Shown in pieces: positions 8,480 through 14,186 of a DNA stretch of 19,640 nt. Source of the stretch: Caenicola sp034331105 (GTDB taxonomy: Bacteria > Synergistota > Synergistia > Synergistales > Synergistaceae); NCBI GenBank assembly GCA_034331105.1, contig JAXQGB010000002.1:1-19640 (forward strand). Direction: 5' to 3'. The notes beneath the pieces are model-generated. The model worked only from the letters and a program-made list of their open reading frames with translations. It ran no database searches and was not told where the DNA came from. The position numbers and the translations under genes were made by a program. Each line of letters opens with the position of its first letter. The first letter of the stretch is position 1.

Positions 8480-9042
8480 CAGCGGCAATTCTTTGGTGCC
8501 TTTGCGCTATCGGTGCTGCTGTACTGACTCAGCAGGCTGCTGAAAAAATTTATGGACCACTTTCCTGGAGGTCACACCTCATGAAAAGGGAAAATATTGC
8601 ACTTGAGGCTGAGTATATACTCATGGACTGGTTCGAATATTCTGTTGAGGGCGGTTCTCTTCCCGCCTGCTGCGAATTTGAGCCCGGGTCTGATCCCATG
8701 GAAGATCCGTATCTCAAGTATCCGGAGGATCTGCTTACAGAACTTAAAGACTCGGCAAACGACCTGAAGATCAATGCTATGATAATTGATCAAAACTACA
8801 GCGACCTCTTTTCTCCCGAGGCCAGGTCGATGGACATATCGAAAGGTCTGCCCTCCAGGCTTTTTGTCGAACATCCCGAAGCAAGCCCTGATATCTACGG
8901 ACTAAAACGATTTGAATTGAGGGTCGAGGTCTCTTCCGCATACAGGTCAGAAAAACCTTTTGTTACAGCGACCGGCATGTATGTGATCAAAAACAGCGAA
9001 GGCAAGATGACTGTACTGCCCCAGTACACAAAAAAACATTAG
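8422..9042 (+). CDS. Pseudopilin-like protein, PilX/GspK-type (no Glu at +5)
   Basis: A 206-residue protein with a basic leader and the motif KHKG|AILAAAILWCLCAIGAAVL, which looks like a prepilin cleavage site followed by a membrane helix. Position +5 is Ala rather than Glu. Loss of Glu5 is known for GspK/PilX-type proteins at the pilus tip, which fits its place as last of the pseudopilin genes. TTG 8422 is chosen because GGAGG (8409-8413) lies 8 bases upstream; TTG 8407 has no ribosome site. The gene overlaps its predecessor by 58 bases. It is the last gene of the pilus block, and about 100 non-coding bases follow. Confidence 0.62.
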   Translation: MHSTKLYRSGKRKHKGAILAAAILWCLCAIGAAVLTQQAAEKIYGPLSWRSHLMKRENIALEAEYILMDWFEYSVEGGSLPACCEFEPGSDPMEDPYLKYPEDLLTELKDSANDLKINAMIIDQNYSDLFSPEARSMDISKGLPSRLFVEHPEASPDIYGLKRFELRVEVSSAYRSEKPFVTATGMYVIKNSEGKMTVLPQYTKKH

Positions 9043-9048
9043 CAGATA

Positions 9049-9078
9049 AAGACAAACAAGCTTTCTTTATGTTATGAT
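9049..9078 (+). promoter_or_regulatory. Possible sigma-70-type promoter for efp
   Basis: AAGACA (9049-9054, 4 of 6 to TTGACA) and TATGAT (9073-9078, 5 of 6 to TATAAT) are 18 bases apart in the 103-base gap between the pilus block and efp. A leader of about 60 bases before the efp start would follow. This is the most credible promoter in the window and would separate the pilus operon from the housekeeping block. It is a pattern match only. Confidence 0.35.
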
Positions 9079-9145
9079 AATACGGCGTATCCATGGCAAA
9101 TGTATGCGCATCATGTTTTGTGAGAGAGCACAGGGAGGTTTTTCA

Positions 9146-9718
9146 ATGGCACAAATTGTGGACACAAGCGATTTCCGTCCGGGACTTAAGATCAAATGGG
9201 AAGGCGGGATGTGGGTCATTCTTGAATGTTCCCATCATAAGATGGGAAGGGGAGGCGCGATCGTAAGGGGAAAACTTCGCAACCTTGAGACCGGATCCTC
9301 TGTTGATCAATCTTTTAAGTCAGGGGAACGCTTTGAAAGGATAATTTTTGACGAAAGACCTGCCCAGTACCAATACAAAGATGGCGACAGCTATGTTTTT
9401 ATGGACATGGAGTCATTTGACCAGGTATACCTTACGGAAGACATGCTTGGAGATGCAGTGAAATACCTGATCGATGACCTTGAAGTCAGTTTTGACATGT
9501 ACGAAGAACGGGTAATGGGCATTGAACTTCCGAACTCGGTCGCAATGCAGATAACGGACACACCTCCCGGATTTAAGGGAGATACAGCTTCAGGCGGTGG
9601 CAAACCTGCCACTACGGAGACAGGTCTTGCCATCACGGTGCCGTTCTTTGTTGAAAACGGGGAGATAGTCCTTGTTGATACAAGGACCGGTGAATACCTT
9701 GAAAGAGCAAAGAAATAG
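9146..9718 (+). CDS. efp: Elongation factor P
   Basis: A 190-residue, three-domain translation factor that binds the ribosome between P and E sites and relieves stalling on polyproline. The N-terminal KOW-like domain (DFRPGLKIKWEGG), the central OB domain (FMDMESFDQVYL) and the C-terminal domain (DTPPGFKGDTASGGGKPATTETG, LVDTRTGEY) are all typical. The tip loop reads KMGRGG, with Arg35 at the position of E. coli Lys34; Thermus-type EF-P also has Arg there, and some proteobacterial EF-Ps have a rhamnosylated Arg. No modification gene is visible nearby. ATG 9146 is set by AGGGAGG 7 bases upstream; an earlier in-frame ATG at 9074 lacks such a site and would add a non-family extension. Confidence 0.96.
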   Translation: MAQIVDTSDFRPGLKIKWEGGMWVILECSHHKMGRGGAIVRGKLRNLETGSSVDQSFKSGERFERIIFDERPAQYQYKDGDSYVFMDMESFDQVYLTEDMLGDAVKYLIDDLEVSFDMYEERVMGIELPNSVAMQITDTPPGFKGDTASGGGKPATTETGLAITVPFFVENGEIVLVDTRTGEYLERAKK

Positions 9719-9734
9719 AAAGGGAGGGTTCCTG

Positions 9735-10139
9735 ATGAGCTCACGTGAAAAGATAGCGTACCTTAGGGGATTGATCGACGGGCAGAAAGTAGCGGATACG
9801 CCTGAGAAGGAGAAGTTTTTTGCTGCATTGGTAGACGCCCTTGACTCATTGGCTGAGGCAATGGAAGAGCACGAAGAAGTCCACAATGAGCTCAACGACT
9901 ACCTTGAACAGCTTGATGAGGATGTGAGTGAGCTTGAGGATGATCTCGACGCACTTATCGAGGATGAGTACGATGATGAAGACGACGACGATTACGAAGA
10001 CTTTGATGAGGAAGAGTACGCCTCGGTGACATGTCCCGAATGCGGCAAGGATTTCTACTATGAGCCGGCTGCCTATGAAGAAGATGAGGATCTTCTCTGT
10101 CCTCATTGCGGAAAGCCTTTCAAATATCCTGAAGAATAA
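9735..10139 (+). CDS. CD1247-like acidic zinc-ribbon protein
   Basis: A 134-residue protein in three parts: an N-terminal helical segment (KIAYLRGLIDGQKV...FFAALVDALDSLAEAM) like the CD1247 N-terminal family of Firmicutes; a highly acidic coiled-coil and Asp/Glu-rich linker (about residues 37-92); and a C-terminal ribbon with two CxxC knuckles (CPECGKDF and CPHCGKPF) that probably bind one zinc. The function of this family is unknown. It lies 16 bases after efp with its own strong ribosome site (AGGGAGG, 7 bases from ATG 9735), and homologues often sit near efp and Asp23 genes, so a role tied to translation or envelope stress is possible but unproven. An upstream TTG at 9672 is rejected. Confidence 0.7.
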   Translation: MSSREKIAYLRGLIDGQKVADTPEKEKFFAALVDALDSLAEAMEEHEEVHNELNDYLEQLDEDVSELEDDLDALIEDEYDDEDDDDYEDFDEEEYASVTCPECGKDFYYEPAAYEEDEDLLCPHCGKPFKYPEE

Positions 10140-10192
10140 ATTTGCTGCAGAAAATAATATACAGCTAGTTGTCGATAAGGAGGAATAACCGC

Positions 10193-10675
10193 ATGGTCGC
10201 GAACAATAAAGAGGAATTCGTAGTAAGCGAAACCGGTGAGAATGAAGAGATCGCCGCAGGCACCACTATCGATCAGTCTAACCTTGAAGGAAAGATCCGG
10301 ATATCGGAAGACGTGATCGCCCAGCTTGCTACAAAAGCTCTTAACAGCGTTGAAGGTGTTACTCCGGCAAATCCCGGGCTCATGGCCAACCTGCGTCTCG
10401 GAAGAAAAACAGTTAACGGTGTAAGGATAACCATCTCTGACGGAGATGCGCCCGAGATAGTTGTAGATGCGTATATTGCCGTCAAGTACGGACTTCGCAT
10501 CCCTGATGTATGCTGGGACGTTCAGGAGGCAGTAAAGGAACAGATCGAACGCTTTACCGGCTATACTATCAAGGGCGTAAATGTTTACGTCCAGGGAGTA
10601 ACTTTCGGGGATAAAAAAGAGCCTTCTGCAGCTCATGCAGAGGCCGTTTACAACACATTCACAGAAGAGGCCTGA
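10193..10675 (+). CDS. Asp23/Gls24 family envelope stress protein
   Basis: A 160-residue protein of the Asp23/Gls24 family: ISEDVIAQLATKALNSVEGV, then the VNGVRITI and IVVDAYIAVKYG strands, then VCWDVQEAVKEQIERFTG and INVYVQGV-like end. In Firmicutes, Asp23 is a soluble protein held at the membrane by AmaP and linked to cell-wall homeostasis. Here the first ~30 residues are an extra acidic, probably disordered tail. The start ATG 10193 follows a strong AAGGAGGA with an 8-base spacer. The gene is followed by a strong hairpin and an unrecognised membrane protein that may take the place of AmaP. Confidence 0.88.
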   Translation: MVANNKEEFVVSETGENEEIAAGTTIDQSNLEGKIRISEDVIAQLATKALNSVEGVTPANPGLMANLRLGRKTVNGVRITISDGDAPEIVVDAYIAVKYGLRIPDVCWDVQEAVKEQIERFTGYTIKGVNVYVQGVTFGDKKEPSAAHAEAVYNTFTEEA

Positions 10676-10693
10676 TCCAACCGATATTACGCA

Positions 10694-10729
10694 AGAAGGC
10701 CGGTTTCCTGAATGAGAAACCGGCCTTCT
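10694..10729 (+). terminator. Strong GC-rich hairpin between Asp23 gene and membrane-protein gene
   Basis: A perfect 14-base-pair stem (AGAAGGCCGGTTTC with its complement) closes an eight-base loop. It is not followed by a clear T-run (CAATTAAG follows), and the ribosome site of the next gene begins only 7 bases later. It may be a partial terminator or a processing/stability element that sets different levels for the Asp23 gene and the downstream membrane protein and nusB. Confidence 0.6.
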
Positions 10730-10748
10730 CAATTAAGAGGTGAATAAG

Positions 10749-11222
10749 ATGCTCTTTTTATGGACGACAACCAAGCTGGGCAAAATTTGGATCGACGGAG
10801 ATTCGTTGCGCCAGATCGTCTCCAAGAGACTTCCGGAAGGTTTTTACTGCCAGGAAATTTCTTTTATCGGAGATCAAAACCTTTTGAATATTTATATTAC
10901 CATGCCCGAGGGTGACAGCGAAGAAGACAAGGTAAGGCTGGAAAAGAAGTTCACCGACATCTTCACTAAGTCAGGAATGGCGGTCCATATAAACTGGATC
11001 AACATAGCACCTCAGGACAATCCCAAAACTAATCCGGTCTGGACCCTGCCATTATTCTGGGCCGGCGCAGCGGCTTCACTGACTGCAATAGTGCACCTTG
11101 GACTCAAGGGCATCCTGTGGTCACTTTTTGCTGCGATGATCGGCTATGGGGTCTCTTGGATACTGCTTACCGAGGACGGCAAAAAACAGGTTTCAACTCT
11201 GATGCAGCAATTCAGGAGATGA
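10749..11222 (+). CDS. Unrecognised two-TM membrane protein next to Asp23
   Basis: A 157-residue protein not recognised as a known family. Residues 1-95 form a soluble, mixed-charge domain; two hydrophobic helices follow (about 97-116 and 119-140, separated by a short turn), then a basic C-terminal tail, so both ends probably face the same side. The second helix region (GLKGILWSLFAAMIGYGVSWILL) faintly resembles DUF2273 proteins that accompany Asp23/AmaP in Firmicutes. It sits between an Asp23 gene and nusB, where amaP-like genes are often found, so a role as Asp23 membrane anchor is a reasonable guess. ATG 10749 has AGAGGTG 6 bases upstream; GTG 10740 overlaps that site and is less likely. 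Confidence 0.6.
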   Translation: MLFLWTTTKLGKIWIDGDSLRQIVSKRLPEGFYCQEISFIGDQNLLNIYITMPEGDSEEDKVRLEKKFTDIFTKSGMAVHINWINIAPQDNPKTNPVWTLPLFWAGAAASLTAIVHLGLKGILWSLFAAMIGYGVSWILLTEDGKKQVSTLMQQFRR

Positions 11223-11225
11223 TAT

Positions 11226-11660
11226 TTGAAGATGTCGTCTAAGTCACAAATGCGCCACAGGTCACGTGAAATTGCGCTCCAATTAATTTACCAGCTGGAT
11301 GTCAGGCCTTCTGCAAATATTGATGAAGCCATTGAGCTTTACCCTTCAGAAGGTGAGGCTGATGGCGTATTTGATTATGCATGTGAGCTGGTAAGGGGAG
11401 TAATGGAGAACATGGATGCTATCTCTGACCTGCTGAGGGAAAACATTATAGGCTGGAGGCCCGAAAGAATGGTTGCCGTAGACAAAGTGGCTATATCACT
11501 GGCTCTCTACGAGGGGATCATTTCTAAAAAGGTGCCGGTCGCAGTCTCAATTTCAGAGGCAGTCCAGCTTGCCAAAGTTTTTGGTACAGAAGAATCCGGG
11601 CGCTTTGTAAATGGTGTTCTGGGGAGGATCGTCAGAAAGGAAGAGTCTCTCTCGAACTGA
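11226..11660 (+). CDS. nusB: NusB transcription antitermination factor
   Basis: A 144-residue, all-helical RNA-binding protein that, with NusE (S10), binds boxA in rRNA leaders and prevents premature termination. Family features are the N-terminal RSREIALQLIYQLDV, the middle WRPERMVAVDKVAISLALYE and the C-terminal VPVAVSISEAVQLAKVFG and SGRFVNGVLGRI. TTG 11226 is chosen because AGGAG lies 7 bases upstream; ATG 11232 would be 13 bases away. It follows the membrane protein gene after 3 bases and precedes xseA by 6, a nusB-xseA order seen in many bacteria. Confidence 0.94.
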   Translation: MKMSSKSQMRHRSREIALQLIYQLDVRPSANIDEAIELYPSEGEADGVFDYACELVRGVMENMDAISDLLRENIIGWRPERMVAVDKVAISLALYEGIISKKVPVAVSISEAVQLAKVFGTEESGRFVNGVLGRIVRKEESLSN

Positions 11661-11666
11661 GCAGCC

Positions 11667-12887
11667 ATGTTTAAATACGAAAAAGATGCTATATTTACAG
11701 TTGATGAGGTCACAAACAAGATCCGGGAAGCTATATATGCTTCCGGTGAACTTCAGAATATCTCCGTAAAAGGAGAGCTTCTTGGATTTAAAAAACACTC
11801 CAGCGGTCATGCATATTTTACAATAATCGGCGCAGAGGCACGGATATCCTGTGTCCTCTTCCGTTCTAACGCTTCCTCTGTTATCCTCTGGCCCAAAGAC
11901 GGAGATGAGGTGCTTGTCCGCGGCAAAGTTGACGTATACGGAGGAAGAGGCTCATACCAGATATATGCTTCGACCCTTCTGCCTCTTGGCGAAGGAGCAA
12001 AAACAAGGGCTAAGGAGATCCTTTTCAAACAACTTACATCAGAAGGGATCTTCGATGTCAGACATAAGAGGGAACTCCCTCTCTTTCCACGAAAAGTAGC
12101 TCTTATTACCTCACCCACAAGCGCAGCGGTACAGGATGTAATAAAGATAGCATCAATAAGATATCCTGCTTCGGAGCTGCTCGTGATCCCAAGCCTTATG
12201 CAGGGCGCGGCAGCCTCTTCTGAGATAAGGGATGCTTTCTCAAAGTGCGCCTCTTTGCAGGACATCTCACTCGTGATGCTTGTAAGGGGAGGGGGAAGCC
12301 GGGACGACCTGGATACTTTTGACAGCGAAGAAGTCGTCAGGTCTGTCAGGTCATGTCCTGTTCCTGTAATTACGGGACTGGGTCATCAAATTGACAAGAC
12401 TCTTGCCGATCTGGCAGCTGATGCGTACGCGCCGACACCATCAGGCGCTGCAGAGAGAGTTTTCCCGGATTCCAAAGAACTCACAGCCTACTTAAAAAGT
12501 TCCATGCGGACGATGCATGCCCATATGAACAAGAGAGCTGCAAAGATCAGCTCGGAGCTGACAGATTCAAAGAGAAGGCTCCTTTTCAGCATTACCAGAG
12601 GAGTGTGCATACCTGCGTCGGAACTTTTGAACAACGTTCAGGGTTCTCTCACGTCGAATGTCACATACAAGATGTCTGAGGCAGAAGCGAAGCTCACTTC
12701 TGCAGCCGGTACCCTAAACAACCTTTCGCCACTGAGCGTAATGTCAAGAGGCTTTGCGATATGCAGGGACTCTGAAGGAAATATGATCAAAGATGCATCC
12801 TCACTTGCTGAGCATCAGAGAGTAGGCATATACTTCAGGGACGGACATGCAGAAACAGAGGTAAAAACCATCTGCATAGAGAACTGA
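11667..12887 (+). CDS. xseA: Exodeoxyribonuclease VII large subunit
   Basis: A 406-residue protein. The N-terminal OB-fold domain (FTVDEVTNKIREAIYASG, ISVKGEL, SSGHAYFTI) binds single-stranded DNA; the catalytic domain has FPRKVALITSPTSAAVQDVI, LVRGGGSRDDLDTFDSEEVV, TGLGHQIDKTLADLAAD and APTPSGAAE; a coiled-coil region and the C-terminal LSVMSRGFAICRD follow. It degrades single-stranded DNA together with the small subunit XseB. No xseB is seen directly after it, although that is its usual place; it must lie elsewhere or be missing. The C-terminus overlaps a short ORF by one base (TGATG). Confidence 0.95.
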   Translation: MFKYEKDAIFTVDEVTNKIREAIYASGELQNISVKGELLGFKKHSSGHAYFTIIGAEARISCVLFRSNASSVILWPKDGDEVLVRGKVDVYGGRGSYQIYASTLLPLGEGAKTRAKEILFKQLTSEGIFDVRHKRELPLFPRKVALITSPTSAAVQDVIKIASIRYPASELLVIPSLMQGAAASSEIRDAFSKCASLQDISLVMLVRGGGSRDDLDTFDSEEVVRSVRSCPVPVITGLGHQIDKTLADLAADAYAPTPSGAAERVFPDSKELTAYLKSSMRTMHAHMNKRAAKISSELTDSKRRLLFSITRGVCIPASELLNNVQGSLTSNVTYKMSEAEAKLTSAAGTLNNLSPLSVMSRGFAICRDSEGNMIKDASSLAEHQRVGIYFRDGHAETEVKTICIEN

Positions 12888-12973
12888 TGATCGGTGAGGA
12901 CTCCCCGGAACTCACTGGAAAAACTGCTGTTAGTTACTGTAAAACATTATTTAAACAGTTAACGAATAAGTAG
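12887..12973 (+). CDS. Small hypothetical ORF (28 aa) coupled to xseA
   Basis: An ATG inside the xseA stop (TGATG) opens a 28-codon frame ending at TAG 12971-12973. It occupies nearly all of the gap where xseB would be expected, but shows no XseB-like pattern. It has no clear ribosome site of its own and could only be translated by coupling. It may be a chance ORF or a decayed remnant. Confidence 0.2.
   Translation: MIGEDSPELTGKTAVSYCKTLFKQLTNK
12933..12963 (+). other. Imperfect inverted repeat upstream of mtnA
   Basis: GTTACTGT and ACAGTTAAC pair with one bulged base around an AT-rich 14-base loop, about 27 bases before the mtnA start. It could be an operator or a weak hairpin. No clear -35/-10 pair surrounds it. 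Confidence 0.25.
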
Positions 12974-12989
12974 ATAAGAGGTGAGCCTG

Positions 12990-13991
12990 TTGCTGCCTGA
13001 AACAATAGAATGGATCAGCGAAGCCCCGATGCTCCGGCTTCTTGACCAAAGAAAAATACCGGCTTCTGTGGGATTTGTGGACTGTCGTACTTATGAGGAG
13101 ACAGCCAGGGCAATAGAGGACATGACAGTAAGAGGTGCCCCTGCCATAGGAGTAGCTGCGGCTTATGGCGTCGTATTGGCAGCGCATTCAGACCTGTTAA
13201 TTATCGATGATGCACTTTCAAGGCTTTCTGCAACAAGACCGACAGCAGTCAACCTCTTTTGGTCCATTGAAAAAATGCGTTCTGTTTACAACGAACACAA
13301 AAATTCCCCGGAATTATATTCATTGCTTGAATCAGAGGCAATAATGATCGATAGAGAAGACCGTGAGATCAACAGAAGGATCGGTGCTCATGGAGCTGTG
13401 CTGCTTCCGGATAAAGCTTCTGTCATAACTCACTGCAACGCCGGAGCACTTGCCACTTCCGGTTACGGCACGGCTCTTGGTGTTTTCAGGGCCGCAAGGG
13501 ATGCCGGCAAGCAGATAAAAGTCTACGCAGATGAGACAAGGCCGCGTTTTCAGGGAGGAAGGCTTACTGCTTTTGAATTATGTGAGGATGGATTCGACGT
13601 AACAGTTATATGCGATTCCATGTCCGCCTTTCTTATGTCAAGGGAGAAGATAGACGCTGTAATTACCGGCGCAGACAGGATAGCACTCAACGGAGACACG
13701 GCAAATAAGATCGGCACCTATGGGCTTGCAATTTTGGCAAAATGGCATAATGTTCCTTTTTATATTGCTGCCCCTATCAGTACTATAGATTTTAACTGCC
13801 CCAATGGAGAGCGCATACCCATTGAGGAGAGAGACCACATGGAAGTCAAGATGATCGGCAGTGAAATTCTGGTCCATGAACGCGCCAAGGTATGGAACCC
13901 GGCCTTTGATGTTACTCCTGCAGATCTGATAAAAGGGATAATAACCGAAGCCGGCATAATCGAACCGTCAAGAATAAAAGAGCTTCAATAA
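12990..13991 (+). CDS. mtnA: Methylthioribose-1-phosphate isomerase (MtnA)
   Basis: A 333-residue eIF2B-like isomerase that converts 5-methylthioribose-1-phosphate to the ribulose form in methionine salvage; some relatives also act on 5-deoxyribose-1-phosphate. Seen here: MTVRGAPAIGVAAAYG, the catalytic Cys149 in HCNAGALATSGYGTALG, the sugar-binding ADETRPRFQGGRLTAFEL, and catalytic Asp229 in TGADRIALNGDTANKIGTYGLA; the Cys-Asp spacing of 80 equals that of B. subtilis MtnA (160/240). TTG 12990 is chosen since AAGAGGTG lies 6 bases upstream; GTG 12981 is part of that site. Its neighbours, an AhcY-family hydrolase and an MTA/SAH-type deaminase, support a role in SAM by-product salvage. Later pathway genes (mtnB, mtnK and so on) are not in the window. 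Confidence 0.92.
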   Translation: MLPETIEWISEAPMLRLLDQRKIPASVGFVDCRTYEETARAIEDMTVRGAPAIGVAAAYGVVLAAHSDLLIIDDALSRLSATRPTAVNLFWSIEKMRSVYNEHKNSPELYSLLESEAIMIDREDREINRRIGAHGAVLLPDKASVITHCNAGALATSGYGTALGVFRAARDAGKQIKVYADETRPRFQGGRLTAFELCEDGFDVTVICDSMSAFLMSREKIDAVITGADRIALNGDTANKIGTYGLAILAKWHNVPFYIAAPISTIDFNCPNGERIPIEERDHMEVKMIGSEILVHERAKVWNPAFDVTPADLIKGIITEAGIIEPSRIKELQ

Positions 13992-13992
13992 A

Positions 13993-14013
13993 CAACAGCT
14001 TAATATGCTGTTG
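13993..14013 (+). other. Hairpin just after mtnA
   Basis: CAACAGC and GCTGTTG form a perfect 7-pair stem with a 7-base AT loop, starting two bases after the mtnA stop. There is no T-run. Together with the following hairpin it suggests mRNA 3'-end structure for mtnA. Confidence 0.35.
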
Positions 14014-14020
14014 AGTGGTA

Positions 14021-14054
14021 ATATTAAAGCAGGGCAATGCTTTGATATGTTTTG
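14021..14054 (+). terminator. Probable intrinsic terminator after mtnA
   Basis: ATATTAAAGCA and TGCTTTGATAT form an 11-pair stem (one T-G pair) with a 6-base loop, followed by GTTTT. The stem is AT-rich, so strength is uncertain. It would separate mtnA from the ahcY-family gene, or act as an attenuator in the 191-base gap. The rest of that gap holds a short ORF and no known riboswitch pattern that could be recognised. Confidence 0.4.
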
Positions 14055-14099
14055 GGGTAATTTCATTCAATTTATGGCAATATTGCAGGAGTGGTGCCC

Positions 14100-14186
14100 T
14101 TGGCCAATATAAATCCACGCGGCGTATGTGTGTTGTTTATTCTTGAAAGGGGCGAAATGCCCGGCAGGAAGGAGGCAGTATTGTGA
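14100..14186 (+). CDS. Small ORF (28 aa) coupled to the ahcY-family gene
   Basis: A TTG start lies 8 bases after GCAGGAG (14085-14091). The 28-residue product begins MANINPRGVCVLFILERG, and its TGA overlaps the downstream GTG start by four bases (GTGA), the same coupling used by established genes in this window. No family is recognised. It could be a leader peptide, a small protein, or a chance frame; the good ribosome site plus coupled stop is the only evidence. Confidence 0.3.
   Translation: MANINPRGVCVLFILERGEMPGRKEAVL

Noticed and set aside
9012..9028. Perfect 7-pair inverted repeat TGTACTG/CAGTACA at the 3' end of the last pseudopilin gene
   Set aside because: It lies inside the coding region and is followed by A residues rather than T, so it is not a terminator on the + strand; probably chance or minor.
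14074..14112. 12-codon ORF with two Trp-containing stretches upstream of the ahcY-family gene, possible attenuator peptide
   Set aside because: No ribosome site and no link between Trp codons and the downstream function.
13992..14182. Possible SAH or SAM riboswitch before the ahcY-family gene
   Set aside because: Stem-loops exist, but no consensus core of a known SAH/SAM riboswitch could be recognised by eye; a covariance-model search would decide.
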